DNA of 64,000 nucleotides, taken from assembly GCF_026262505.1 (NCBI RefSeq), contig NC_067205.1, positions 1,798,001-1,862,000 of the forward strand. The letters are read 5' to 3'. Positions 37,094 through 47,351 of the stretch are shown one piece after another. Under the pieces are notes generated by a model. It searched no databases and was not told the DNA's origin. It saw only the letters and a list, made by a program, of their open reading frames with translations. A program made the translations under genes and the position numbers. How positions within the stretch are numbered: position 1 is the first letter of the stretch; each line of letters begins with the position of its first letter. The stretch is from Trichomonas vaginalis G3 (lineage: Eukaryota; Parabasalia; Trichomonadida; Trichomonadidae).

Positions 37094-37864
37094 ATGATTC
37101 ATGCAACTGAGAAGCACAAAGAGATCATCATGGAGTATTTATATAAACAACCAGAGATGAACACAATCCTAATTGGCTATGTTCTGAAGTTTGGCTTCGA
37201 TAAACCATTCCAAGATGTTTGGATAGATAATGAAACTAAAGTCAATGCCTGCTTTGTTCGTTATTTCAAAATACTGTTCATGAGTAGCTATGATCACATT
37301 GTTGTACACGATTTCGTGGAAGAAATTATTAACAAGTTTAATATCGAATGCTACGCTGGAGAAACATCTTATTTACAATTATATGATTTCAAAGATTTAC
37401 CAAAGAAGACAAATATGACATTAGCACATTTAACAAAGAAACTTAACGAACCAAATCTTCCACTAGTCAAAAAGTTAGGTGCTGAACATGCTGAAATGAT
37501 GGTAGATCTTATGCACAGAGCATTTGAATCCAATATAGACCTTGACGAAGTAAGAAATGATCTTCAATCAAATTCAGCAAGAGCATACGGTATTTTTGAT
37601 GGAGACAAGTTAATTTCTATGGCTAAATCACAAGCTGAGTCAGAAAAATTGGCAATGGTTGTTTATGTTTGCTCAGATAAAAATTACAGAGGAAAAGGCT
37701 ATGCATCGATGTGCTCTGATAAAATTAGTTATGAGCTTCAATCAGAAGGCAAAACACCTTGCCTTTATTACGTTGATCCACTTGCTGCCAAGATTTATTT
37801 GAAATTAGGTTATGAAAACATTGGACATTATACAACTGTGAGGAGACAGAGCAGACCTAACTAA
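37094..37864 (+). CDS. GNAT-family N-acetyltransferase
   Basis: 256 residues from ATG 37094 (MIHATEKHKE). The N-terminal 110 residues form a degenerate GNAT-like half. The C-terminal half holds the acetyl-CoA-binding motif A (MVVYVCSDKNYRGKGYASMCSDKI, RGKGYA matching RxxGxA) and the following segment LYYVDPLAAKIYLKLGYENIGHY, which matches motif B. The arrangement fits the two-domain FR47/GCN5-related type. The substrate cannot be predicted. Confidence 0.8.
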   Translation: MIHATEKHKEIIMEYLYKQPEMNTILIGYVLKFGFDKPFQDVWIDNETKVNACFVRYFKILFMSSYDHIVVHDFVEEIINKFNIECYAGETSYLQLYDFKDLPKKTNMTLAHLTKKLNEPNLPLVKKLGAEHAEMMVDLMHRAFESNIDLDEVRNDLQSNSARAYGIFDGDKLISMAKSQAESEKLAMVVYVCSDKNYRGKGYASMCSDKISYELQSEGKTPCLYYVDPLAAKIYLKLGYENIGHYTTVRRQSRPN

Positions 37865-38239
37865 ATAAGTGTTCAGATATATTTCCTTCAATAAAACTTT
37901 TTCATGTTTAATAATTTTTTTTTTATAAAATGAATAACAATTTAAATTAAAAAAAGTGGAATATGACTACTCAACACATAAGTAAGTAATACTTTGATAG
38001 CCTACAGAGATTTACAAGGTTCAATCTTTCTTCATAATAAACAACATTAATCTGGGTTTCTTTGTCTCTGAGTTATAGATGGTATTCTCATTTGTAACAT
38101 GTAGAAATGAAAATAAAAATCAAAATATAGAAACAGAATTTTTTTTATAATAACATATATTTCAATCTAATATATATCTGTATAAACTATTGAAAACATT
38201 CAAAATTTTCAAGTTATTTCGGATTCTTTTTTAAACAAT

Positions 38240-40144
38240 TTAATTTTGATTGTTATTTTTTGCAAGCATCTGATATATCTCATCATTTCCATTTACTTCA
38301 TAGTATGCTTGAACTAATTCATTAATCCAACTGTTATCAGCTGAGTTATGTAATATCAAAAGAAGTTCATCAATTTCTTCTCCAACAATTTTTCTATATC
38401 TAACATAAAAAATCGTGAACAAATTTAGTGTTCCTTTAGAAAGTTTATAGAATTGATTATCATCAGTATCTTGAGCATCATTTTCATCTGAAATATTAAT
38501 ATCAGGCATTCTGTCAATAGGAATCAAATTCGGTTGAGTCAAATCCAAAATATCTAATTCATTAAAGTAATTTTCATCAATATCAATTAAATCATCTGGT
38601 TCAATAATATCAACGTCATTAACAATTTCTCCTAATATCTCCATTAATACAGCTAAATCATTTGTATCTATATATTGATATTTAACATAAATAAACAAAC
38701 TCTGTAATGAGTACATCAGCATTGTTTTGTTTGGTAATATTAATTGAACAATACTTAATAATTGTTCTGAATCAAATATACATATGGAATCACATTTCTC
38801 TATTGCTTTAAACAGAGTAAGAATCATAATATCAGAAATTTCATTATTATACTCTGAAAAGTACCATACTAGCAGTTCATTGATCTTGGAAGAAATGTTT
38901 GAAGGATCTAAATAAAGAAATTCTGATAAAAATATTATAAAAGTTGAAACTTCACAAATTGTTGATGGTTGAGCATTAAAAACATGCTCTACAAACTGAA
39001 GTAAGAAATCTGTTTGTTCTTGAATGGTTTCTTTGATGACAACTAAAATATATAAAATATTTTCTATCATTTTTGGGTCAGAAAGCAAATTTTCAGAAGA
39101 AATAATAGAAGCAAACAGTTCTAAGTTGTATTCTGCTAATATTTTACAAATCTGACCACAATGAGCTCTAATTAAATCAAAACTTCTGACATTGTCGTAT
39201 TTGGCCCATAAATCATCGAAAGAATCAGTGTCTATTGTACATAATGAAATGATCGATGGAATAATTTGATAAAAATCATCAGTTACATTTAAAATATTCA
39301 ATTCAAGACTTTTTGAGATTAATTTAATAGTTTTTGTATCAATAATAAGCTCGATATTCTCAAGAATATAATTGGATATATGATCTGTATCATCATTGAA
39401 ACAATGAAGTACTGAAGCTAAATAATTAAAAATTGAAGTTGAAAGTTCTTTGTCTTCGTAAGAAATTCCTTGCATTATGTAATTGATGCATCCTGACTTC
39501 ACAACAAAGTGTCTAAATAGTGTATAGTGCTTTACAAGCATGTTTAAAATAGAATTGAAAATATTTTTGGTCAAAACATCGGATGTTAACGTGGAAGTAA
39601 TTAAATTACAACATCTTGTTTTGATATCTTGATTCTGAGTGAATGTTTGTTTATAATCATGCATTTCATATGAAGAAAAGTATAAATCGAAAATATTAAT
39701 TAAATAAATTATTGTACTCTCATCGGTTTCTTGATTGGCATCTAGTATTTCAACGAGAATTTCATATAAATGGGAAACTGTATTAACATTTGTTCTGAAC
39801 ATCATTTCTAGCATTGATTTCATTTGGATATAGTCGTATCTCTGGTAAAATTCTCGTGTTCGAATGAATTCTGAGAATATATTCAGTAGATTAATAGATA
39901 CAGGAAACGTTTCAAGATCAAAATAAGCCAGATAGTAAAACCATTGTCGGACTTGTCTATATATGAATCCGGTCCATAAAAATTCGCGTTCATCTGATAA
40001 TATCCATTGTATTGTAGATTGGACATTTTCTGCGTTTGAAAAGAAGCTGGTAATGATTAGTGAAGCATTTTCTCTTTCTTCTTGTTTCAGACTTGATAAT
40101 AAAAGAAATGTTTTTTGAATATCATCAATGTTTGAAATGGTCAT
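38240..40144 (-). CDS. Large helical-repeat protein, unknown (importin/exportin-like?)
   Basis: 634 residues from ATG 40144 (MTISNIDDIQKTF). It is almost wholly alpha-helical, Leu/Ile-rich, with acidic stretches near residues 505-555 (DVDIIEPDDLIDIDENYFNELD). There is no catalytic motif. Helix pairs of 35-45 residues recur through the length, as in ARM/HEAT or exportin-type solenoids. Function not recognised. Confidence 0.7.
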   Translation of the reverse strand: MTISNIDDIQKTFLLLSSLKQEERENASLIITSFFSNAENVQSTIQWILSDEREFLWTGFIYRQVRQWFYYLAYFDLETFPVSINLLNIFSEFIRTREFYQRYDYIQMKSMLEMMFRTNVNTVSHLYEILVEILDANQETDESTIIYLINIFDLYFSSYEMHDYKQTFTQNQDIKTRCCNLITSTLTSDVLTKNIFNSILNMLVKHYTLFRHFVVKSGCINYIMQGISYEDKELSTSIFNYLASVLHCFNDDTDHISNYILENIELIIDTKTIKLISKSLELNILNVTDDFYQIIPSIISLCTIDTDSFDDLWAKYDNVRSFDLIRAHCGQICKILAEYNLELFASIISSENLLSDPKMIENILYILVVIKETIQEQTDFLLQFVEHVFNAQPSTICEVSTFIIFLSEFLYLDPSNISSKINELLVWYFSEYNNEISDIMILTLFKAIEKCDSICIFDSEQLLSIVQLILPNKTMLMYSLQSLFIYVKYQYIDTNDLAVLMEILGEIVNDVDIIEPDDLIDIDENYFNELDILDLTQPNLIPIDRMPDINISDENDAQDTDDNQFYKLSKGTLNLFTIFYVRYRKIVGEEIDELLLILHNSADNSWINELVQAYYEVNGNDEIYQMLAKNNNQN

Positions 40145-42200
40145 TATTGCATTCAATGAAGTAAATAAAAATTTATCTCGAGATCACAGAATTATAGATG
40201 TAAGTTATAATGGATCTCAAGATAACAAAAGCATTAAATAAAATTTTAGATAAAAATTAGAATAATAATTCCAGATATTAATAATTGTTTTCAATTTAAT
40301 AAGATATTTCCTATTACAGTCCTTATATATGACTTCTTCAAATGATAATCATTCGATAAAAAAAGATATATTTTAATATCAAAATATTTGAATGATAATA
40401 TAATACAATAACGTGTTTTAACGGAGTGAATCAATGATATGAATAATAAGACTTTTTAATCAATATTTTTCTGTTTTTGAAATAGCATTGGTTTCAATTG
40501 AAATTGGCATTTTGTCACAGTCAGTTTATTGAATCCAACATTTATTGAGTAATTTTTTTCAAAATAGATTTTAGAATTTTAATAAGGGATAATAATTGTA
40601 ATGAAAATATCATGGTAAGAAATTACTTTATTAAAATGTTTACATTTTGATAATCATTAGATAATTATTCCACTTGATATAATTGAACTAATCAATTAAC
40701 AAATAATGATGGAAAATATTAAGTTGAAGATGATTTGATTGGGAAATTACTATAATTACGCAATCATTAGATATTTTATTTATTTTTTTGGGATTTGAGT
40801 TATTTAGAAGTGGATAATTTCAATATTATATGTTTCTCTATTAAACTAAACAATTTATTTAATTATTTCGTTGGATTGAGCACTTGATAAAATCTTTCAC
40901 CGTAAATTTATCAGAAAATAACAACGATTTTTATTCAGTTGTTCACAAAAAATTCAAAAGATGATGAGCCGAATGCAAATAGTGTTTATTGTAACATAGA
41001 GAAATGATTTATCAAAATAAAATTTTAAATATTAAATTTTTATAACATTGAAATTGACTTGACAGTAATAAGGGCTAATAAATATGAAGGATTTAAATAT
41101 AGCATAATATTAGATAATAATTAACAGAGAGATTAAGGAAATCTATGATTGAAGGGAATCGATGGATAAGTTCACAATTCGATTATTTTTTTTGAACACT
41201 AATAATGTAAAATTTATATACTAAAATTGTGATTTAGACTTAAGATAGGAGATAGACCAAGATTCCATTAAAATCGGAGGGTTATTCGAAAATGCTTGAA
41301 AATTTGTGAAGGTGCTTTGAGATTCAAATAAAATTATTTTCGAACCAGAGGAACACAAACAATAAAATTTTCGAGTGTTAAATTTAAAAAAATTTAAAAA
41401 ATCTTTACAAAAAGTTATTATCAAAAAATCCATACAGGATGAAAATATTTTATTTGTATTGAGGTATTGAATAAATCATAGCAATAATTTCAAAATGGAC
41501 TTTTCAATGATATTCAATTATATTTTAATAACTCAGCATATTGCTCTAAGTATGTTTATTTTAACCAAAATTCGGATTTTGCCATTCAAAAATTGAAAAG
41601 TATTCAATAAATTTCAAATAATTTTATGCTGCGCAATATTAAAAGAAACATTAAAATGATCATAACATACTTAATTTAATTTCAATGAACAGATAAATCC
41701 CTGACATAAAATTTCATAAAAAAAGTAATCTTTTTAAATATCATCAATATATATGTTACAGCTATATTTTGGCTGGATCAATATAAAAATAACGTTTTCG
41801 CTTAAATTTAATTATCGATTCTTCTTAATGTATATGATATGTCAAGTATTATTGTTTTTGAGATATAAAATTTTTGATAGCAATCCTTTCAACGTAACTT
41901 TTGATACCACCTTTCAATTTTCGAATTGAGTCTAACGTGTACCTCCTCAAAAGTTGTTCTCAATAATTTGAAAGTTAAATAATCGTTATTTGCATTTATC
42001 TTAAAATTATTATTACTATCATTAATTATATAATCAAATTTCAAAATGATAAAATCGTAAAGAGGTTTTAAAATTTTATATCAACTCATCATCATTGTTT
42101 AGCCTATTATTAATACTTTTTCATCATTAAAATATTGTTTTTCTTTCAATCCTTATAAAAAATATTGTTTTCAATTGTGCGTTGACAAAAAGAAATTTAA
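40145..42200. other. 2-kb AT-rich intergenic DNA
   Basis: No gene, RNA or repeat is supported. Composition is strongly A/T with homopolymers. The only longer open frame (41221-41433, minus) is low-complexity. Confidence 0.6.
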
Positions 42201-42208
42201 TCATTTTT
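42201..42208 (+). promoter_or_regulatory. Initiator-like TCATTTTT
   Basis: TCATTTTTCGATA precedes ATG 42214 by a few bases, a good match to the trichomonad initiator. It fixes the start downstream of the open frame's beginning at 42175. Confidence 0.6.
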
Positions 42209-42213
42209 CGATA

Positions 42214-42690
42214 ATGACATCTTGCATAACGTCTGTCATCCAAAAGCGCAGATCAGCACCAAGCCGTGAGCTTAAGATGAAGAAAGATAGATTCAAAAAC
42301 CATAAAGGAATCTATGGAGCAGTTGAAACAAAAGTTTATGATGTTGCAGGCGGAGTCTCAATGACAGAAGTATTGAAACTCCAGAGAAGAATCAAGGAAA
42401 GTACTGGTATTAAAACATCTCGTGTAGATTGGAGAACAAAGACCGGTGTTATACTTTGGTTCTGCGTTAATTGGAACAGAATCAATCCCATTATTGATTC
42501 ATTTAAACAAGAATCATCAGCATGCTTAACAGATAGCTCAGAAACAGAACAAGTTAGTTCACCGCAAGTACAAAGTTCTATAAATGCAATTATAGAACAA
42601 GAAACGTTTGTTAATTCATTTGATACATTAGAAATGAAGCTGCTTGAAGCAGGCAATTTCCCATCAATAGAAGGATTTTGGACTTTGTAA
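42214..42690 (+). CDS. Unknown 158-residue protein
   Basis: From ATG 42214 (MTSCITSVIQKRRS). A basic first 100 residues with LQRRIKESTGIKTSRVDWRTKTGVILWFCVNWNRINPIIDSF is followed by a Ser/Gln/Glu-rich acidic tail. The basic domain could bind nucleic acid. No family is recognised. Confidence 0.6.
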   Translation: MTSCITSVIQKRRSAPSRELKMKKDRFKNHKGIYGAVETKVYDVAGGVSMTEVLKLQRRIKESTGIKTSRVDWRTKTGVILWFCVNWNRINPIIDSFKQESSACLTDSSETEQVSSPQVQSSINAIIEQETFVNSFDTLEMKLLEAGNFPSIEGFWTL

Positions 42691-43698
42691 TTTTTCCTGT
42701 AAATATTAATTTCTATCTAATCATGTAAAATTAGACTAAACTATTAGTTAATCTATTAATTATTGGATTTTTAAATGATGAAATACCAAAATGAGGCAAA
42801 CTGTAAAAGAGGCCGCGCCAAATTGATTTCATTTCTTCTTCATTTTGGATTAATCGAATACATGCCTAGTTTCATTGTAAATATTGGACAAGTAGAAAAC
42901 TATTGATGGAAAATCATAACTTTCTTGAATAAATTTTACCCATCAATTTGTTATTCATTTAAGAGTTATTTAACAATTGCAATCAGAATTCGATGATATA
43001 CTATCTTCTCAAATTTCGAAATTACGATTTTTATCTCCGGGGGTATTATTCTCCCAAATAATGATTCTATAGACTGAATGTAGACATATTTTAGCTTCAA
43101 ATAAGTATTAATACCAAATATCGAATCCTGTAGAGAAGAAGGTATATCAATTGATAATATTGGAGAAATATTCCAATTTTACACAGTTTGGAATGCAATA
43201 ATCCGATAATATTTCCTATTTATTTCGATAATTAACTTGATTGTTTCACCATAATTGCGAATTAAGAATCATCTCAGTTCATTTTTTAAAAACACTTATG
43301 TAACACAATACAAATAAATCATCCTTTTAGAATCAAGGTGATGTATTGAATTGAGGCATATTATTCTTCTTGATTAGAGATCATAATACTTAAAAACCAT
43401 TTTTAAAATAAGCTAAATAGACAATAGAATCGATCAGTAAATGTATATGTATAATATTATATGATAAAACAAAAGAAATCAACAGAAGGAAAAAGGAAAG
43501 AAGTTAAAATTAGGATTATGTTATGAATTTATAATAAACAAAAACAAAAAAACATAAAAAAATTACAAAAAAAAATAAACAAAAAAACTCAAAAAATATG
43601 TCAGCTGAACACTCAAATAAATGGATGTTGGGCATGAATAAAACTAATACAACTCTATAAAACAAAGAAAAAAGGAAGGATTACGATTTTTTTTCTTC
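42691..43698. other. AT-rich intergenic DNA
   Basis: No supported feature; A-rich simple sequence around 43470-43600. Confidence 0.6.
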
Positions 43699-44673
43699 TC
43701 AGACAAGAACAAGAGAGTTATTGCAGAATTGTTTGGTTATACAATCCTTAAAGTAGTCCAATGTATCGAATGTATAAAGTTCCTTCTCGAACTGCCTTGC
43801 CATAATCGAGTTATCCTGACAAACTGTGATTGTAGCTCCTTTGTTACCTTTCTCATGGTCCGCTGAGCTGAAGACAGTTATGCAGTTGACATCCTCTCCA
43901 AGAGAAAATGCATAGCCGTCTTCAGCGACTTGATGACCACGAATTAAAGTATCCAGGCCATTTAGAGAGAAGAAACTATCAAGGGCATTGCGTCCAAACA
44001 ATTCGCCTGCACGTCTGTTCCTGTTGAAATCGTAATCGCTGACATCATTCGATGGATCTGACCATAAAAGAGAATTTTGGATATCAGAGAACTCACTGGT
44101 GAAAGGACGCTCGACATCTGATAATTCTTCGAGTGTCATCTCAGTAGTGACCGGAATTCCACCGTGGCAGCAAAAAACTTTTTTGTTGATTACAGCACCC
44201 AAAGGGAGAACTTTGAATGCTTTGATCACATGTGAATAGAACCCTTTGCCGACAAGGGTGATGCACTCTTGCCTGAAGTCGTACTTTTTGCATACAGAGG
44301 AGAGCTCGTGATTTCCTCGGATCAGGAAGACGTTTTCGGGATAGAGACACTTCAATGCAAACAAGAGAAGTACGACATGGATAGAATGTGTTCCCCTGTC
44401 AACGTAATCGCCTAAGAAAACGTATTTTTGTTCATTTGGATACCCTTGGAATTCAAAGATAGTTACAAGGCTCTCAAGATCACCATGAAGATCGCCAACA
44501 ACTTCAAAGTCCCCGGTGAGAGAGATAATCGTCTTCTCTTGGGCAAGGATTTTCTTCGTCTCTTTGACCAAGGCAATCATGTCCTCAGTGGAGGGAAGCG
44601 TTGAAGATGAGACAATCTCGTGGTAATCTGGAAGAATTTGCTGAATGATCCGCTCCGCAAGTTGCTTCGACAT
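43699..44673 (-). CDS. Divergent PPP-family Ser/Thr phosphatase
   Basis: 324 residues from ATG 44673 (MSKQLAERIIQQ). GDLHG (60-64), GDYVDRG (88-94), RGNHE (119-123), CCHGGIP and LIRGHQ keep the metal-binding and catalytic residues. The late SAPNYC motif of PP1/PP2A is replaced by FSSADHEKGNKGA, and the RGAG segment by NRRAGELFG. It is probably active but with an altered C-terminal face where regulators and toxins bind PP1. Trichomonads have many such divergent PP1-like genes. Confidence 0.85.
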   Translation of the reverse strand: MSKQLAERIIQQILPDYHEIVSSSTLPSTEDMIALVKETKKILAQEKTIISLTGDFEVVGDLHGDLESLVTIFEFQGYPNEQKYVFLGDYVDRGTHSIHVVLLLFALKCLYPENVFLIRGNHELSSVCKKYDFRQECITLVGKGFYSHVIKAFKVLPLGAVINKKVFCCHGGIPVTTEMTLEELSDVERPFTSEFSDIQNSLLWSDPSNDVSDYDFNRNRRAGELFGRNALDSFFSLNGLDTLIRGHQVAEDGYAFSLGEDVNCITVFSSADHEKGNKGATITVCQDNSIMARQFEKELYTFDTLDYFKDCITKQFCNNSLVLV

Positions 44674-45297
44674 TTCCACAAAAATTTTGACGACGGTTTT
44701 CCTCTCAAAAGCTTCATGTTGAAATGCTTTTTTCTAATATTAACAAACAATACGAAATAAGCAAGAATTTAGAAAACATGATTTTTCCATCAGTTCACTT
44801 TTATGAGTGGAATTTTAATAAGTGACCATTGAAGGGATCACCTCCTCTCTTCGTGAATTATCTATGTACTTGATTAATGCTCATTTTTATCACAAATCTG
44901 TAATTGTCTGCAGAAATTATTGTCTAAATTAGACTGAGATTATAATAAATATAATATATTAACTGCATATTTTAATATCAACTTATAAATGGCCACTAGA
45001 TTGTGATATGGAAAAAAAATTGAGTGAATCTATAGCATAATACTTTTCTTGATAAAATAAAACTTAATTGTAGGATAGAAACAAAATAATATATTCTCAG
45101 AATGTAACATAGTAAAATTTATTTTGGAAATTTTATTTTAGTTACTTTTGAGAAGAATCACAAAACATAAACTCAAGATATACTATTTAAATTTTATACA
45201 CTTGTTATTTTTTATAAAGATACAAACAATTTAAAATATATTTTAGTTAAAACAAACAAATAAACTAAATCTACGCAATATATAAGAATCAAAAGAA
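44674..45297. other. AT-rich intergenic DNA
   Basis: Between the two leftward genes; no supported feature. Confidence 0.6.
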
Positions 45298-47103
45298 TTA
45301 TAATGATAATGTTTCGCCGATGCAAAGAAGTAAATTTGTATCAGTGAATTTGATTCTCCGAGGACGAGACTCTTTTGCAGCTGTTCTCTTCATTGGCTTC
45401 TCAGACACTTCCAATCTGGATGAAATAGCCTGGAAATCCCATATAGCGATGTCTTCTCCGACAGATGCCAAAACTTGGCCGTCTTTCGATATACAAAGGT
45501 CAGAAACGGTTGTGTCCTTATGGCTGTCCTTTATTTCAAGCAGTTTTTTGTCGTTTGAAAGGTCCCAAACGTTGATTCCGCCTTTCTCGTCTCCGCAAAC
45601 GAGATATCTTCCGCTCGGATGGAAGGAGATACACGTTGGAGTCGTTTGTAACGAATAAGCTCTGATTTGCTGGCCTTCAGAAACATCAAACAAGCGAATT
45701 GTTCCATCCAACGAAGCAGAAGCGACAATGTTAGCGTTCGGATGATACTTAACATCAATGACATCTTTTGTGTGGCCAACGAAGCTTCTAACAGTTTTTG
45801 GAGAATTAAAACTGTAAATTGAAGCTGTTCCGTCTGAAGAACCAAGTAAATAGTATTCCCCGTATGGGTTCCAGTCACCGCACCAGTTAATTGATGGTGT
45901 TTGAACTGAAATTATGGAATTCGAGTTTATTGCCGACCAAATCCTTGTTTCAAAGGCCCCTCCTGTGAGAAGCAGTGATGAATCATGCGAAAATGTACAA
46001 AACATCGACTTTTGGCCGATCAACGACCTTGTGAAATAAGAATTTTTCATTTGTCCGGAAAAATGGTCTTTGTAAGTAAAAGAACTGCGAGGGACCATGA
46101 AATGGTTGATCAGTTCAAAGTCTGATGACTCTTTTTCGTTCTTTGGATTAGAAATTGGAACAATATTGTCTAAATCAACAGAAACATCCAAAGAATAGAG
46201 TTTTGTTATTGCAGAACCTGTGCAAACAGATAACAATGATCCACAATCATTGATATCGTAATAAACATGCTCTTTTGGGAAATTAAAGTATCCGCAAGTC
46301 GGCAAATTGTTTTTAGACAGTCTGTCCATGTTTATTATGTTCAGTGATGTGTACATGATCTGTTCCATGTCAACATTTGGTACTTTTTCAATAGGAAATG
46401 TTCTTTTTTTGGATGAATCCAAAATTGAGAAAGATTCGTATTTGGAATTAACTGAATCAAGGAACTCTTTGGACAAATCAATCGGATTGTCTGCAAGAAG
46501 ATTGACAATTAGGTCAGAACTCGAATTTGAGTCAATATTAGAGACAAAAACGGGTTCTCCGTTTGATAAGCGTAACATTTGAGCTTCTTGTGATATAATC
46601 TTAACATTTACATATTGATTCAGAAGGAAAAGCAACAATGTTTGATTATTATCAGCCAAATAAGAAATAAGGATTAATAATGACTGCTTTGTCATCAGAA
46701 CATTGAATTTCCTGTAATTTACTGCTGTTGATTTAGTATTTACTAATTTTGTGAGTGATGAAATTTCTTCTGCAAAATCTTTCACGAAATCTGTAGAATA
46801 ATCATTAATAAAACTCTTGATTATTGACCTTTTCGTTTGAGAAAGCATCATGACTACTATAGAATTATAGAAAAACGCATAAAGTAAGGAAAAAACTTCT
46901 GGTTTCGATATATTACTAAGGGAATTGACCCACATCTTTAGATCTGAATAGTATTTTGGTATTTCGTTTGGTATATTATTCATATTTTGGTTTTTTATAA
47001 ATTGATTTAAGGAAGAACTTGGATTTTTCGCTGAATCTATCGGGAACTCAAACGCATTTTGATTGACGAATCCAAATTGTCCGAACATTGGCGACTGATC
47101 CAT
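45298..47103 (-). CDS. TAF5-like WD40 protein (TFIID/SAGA subunit)
   Basis: 601 residues. Residues about 50-170 (YSDLKMWVNSLSNISKPEVFSLLYAFFYNSIVVMM... through LLLFLLNQYVNVKI) match the N-terminal helical domain typical of TAF5 (LKxWVExSLDxYKxEL pattern). The C-terminal 260 residues hold WD40 repeats with clear units: GHTKDVIDVKYHPNANIVASASLDGTIRLFDV, FHPSGRYLVCGDEKGGINVWDL and SKDGQVLASVGEDIAIWDF. This two-part layout is that of TAF5/TAF5L, a scaffold of TFIID and SAGA. It would act in the nucleus in polymerase II transcription. Confidence 0.75.
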   Translation of the reverse strand: MDQSPMFGQFGFVNQNAFEFPIDSAKNPSSSLNQFIKNQNMNNIPNEIPKYYSDLKMWVNSLSNISKPEVFSLLYAFFYNSIVVMMLSQTKRSIIKSFINDYSTDFVKDFAEEISSLTKLVNTKSTAVNYRKFNVLMTKQSLLILISYLADNNQTLLLFLLNQYVNVKIISQEAQMLRLSNGEPVFVSNIDSNSSSDLIVNLLADNPIDLSKEFLDSVNSKYESFSILDSSKKRTFPIEKVPNVDMEQIMYTSLNIINMDRLSKNNLPTCGYFNFPKEHVYYDINDCGSLLSVCTGSAITKLYSLDVSVDLDNIVPISNPKNEKESSDFELINHFMVPRSSFTYKDHFSGQMKNSYFTRSLIGQKSMFCTFSHDSSLLLTGGAFETRIWSAINSNSIISVQTPSINWCGDWNPYGEYYLLGSSDGTASIYSFNSPKTVRSFVGHTKDVIDVKYHPNANIVASASLDGTIRLFDVSEGQQIRAYSLQTTPTCISFHPSGRYLVCGDEKGGINVWDLSNDKKLLEIKDSHKDTTVSDLCISKDGQVLASVGEDIAIWDFQAISSRLEVSEKPMKRTAAKESRPRRIKFTDTNLLLCIGETLSL

Positions 47104-47351
47104 TATCTTTTTATATATCTTAAAAATACCAAAGAGACAATTAAAAATAATGAATTAAAAACTTAATAATTATGCTTAATAATGAAAAATATTATCATAT
47201 TATGATTCTGATAAGGGAATATTTTGAGATGTGAAATCAAAGAAACAAAATTTATTGAATTAAAGGAAATTTTTAGCTAATAATAATAGGAAATTACTTA
47301 TAGTTTAATGTTAATTCAAAATATTCAAAAATAATTTCATAACCACTATAA

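Noticed and set aside
41221-41433. 70-codon minus-strand frame
   Set aside because: Low-complexity Phe/Ser/Lys sequence in a long AT-rich spacer without an initiator.
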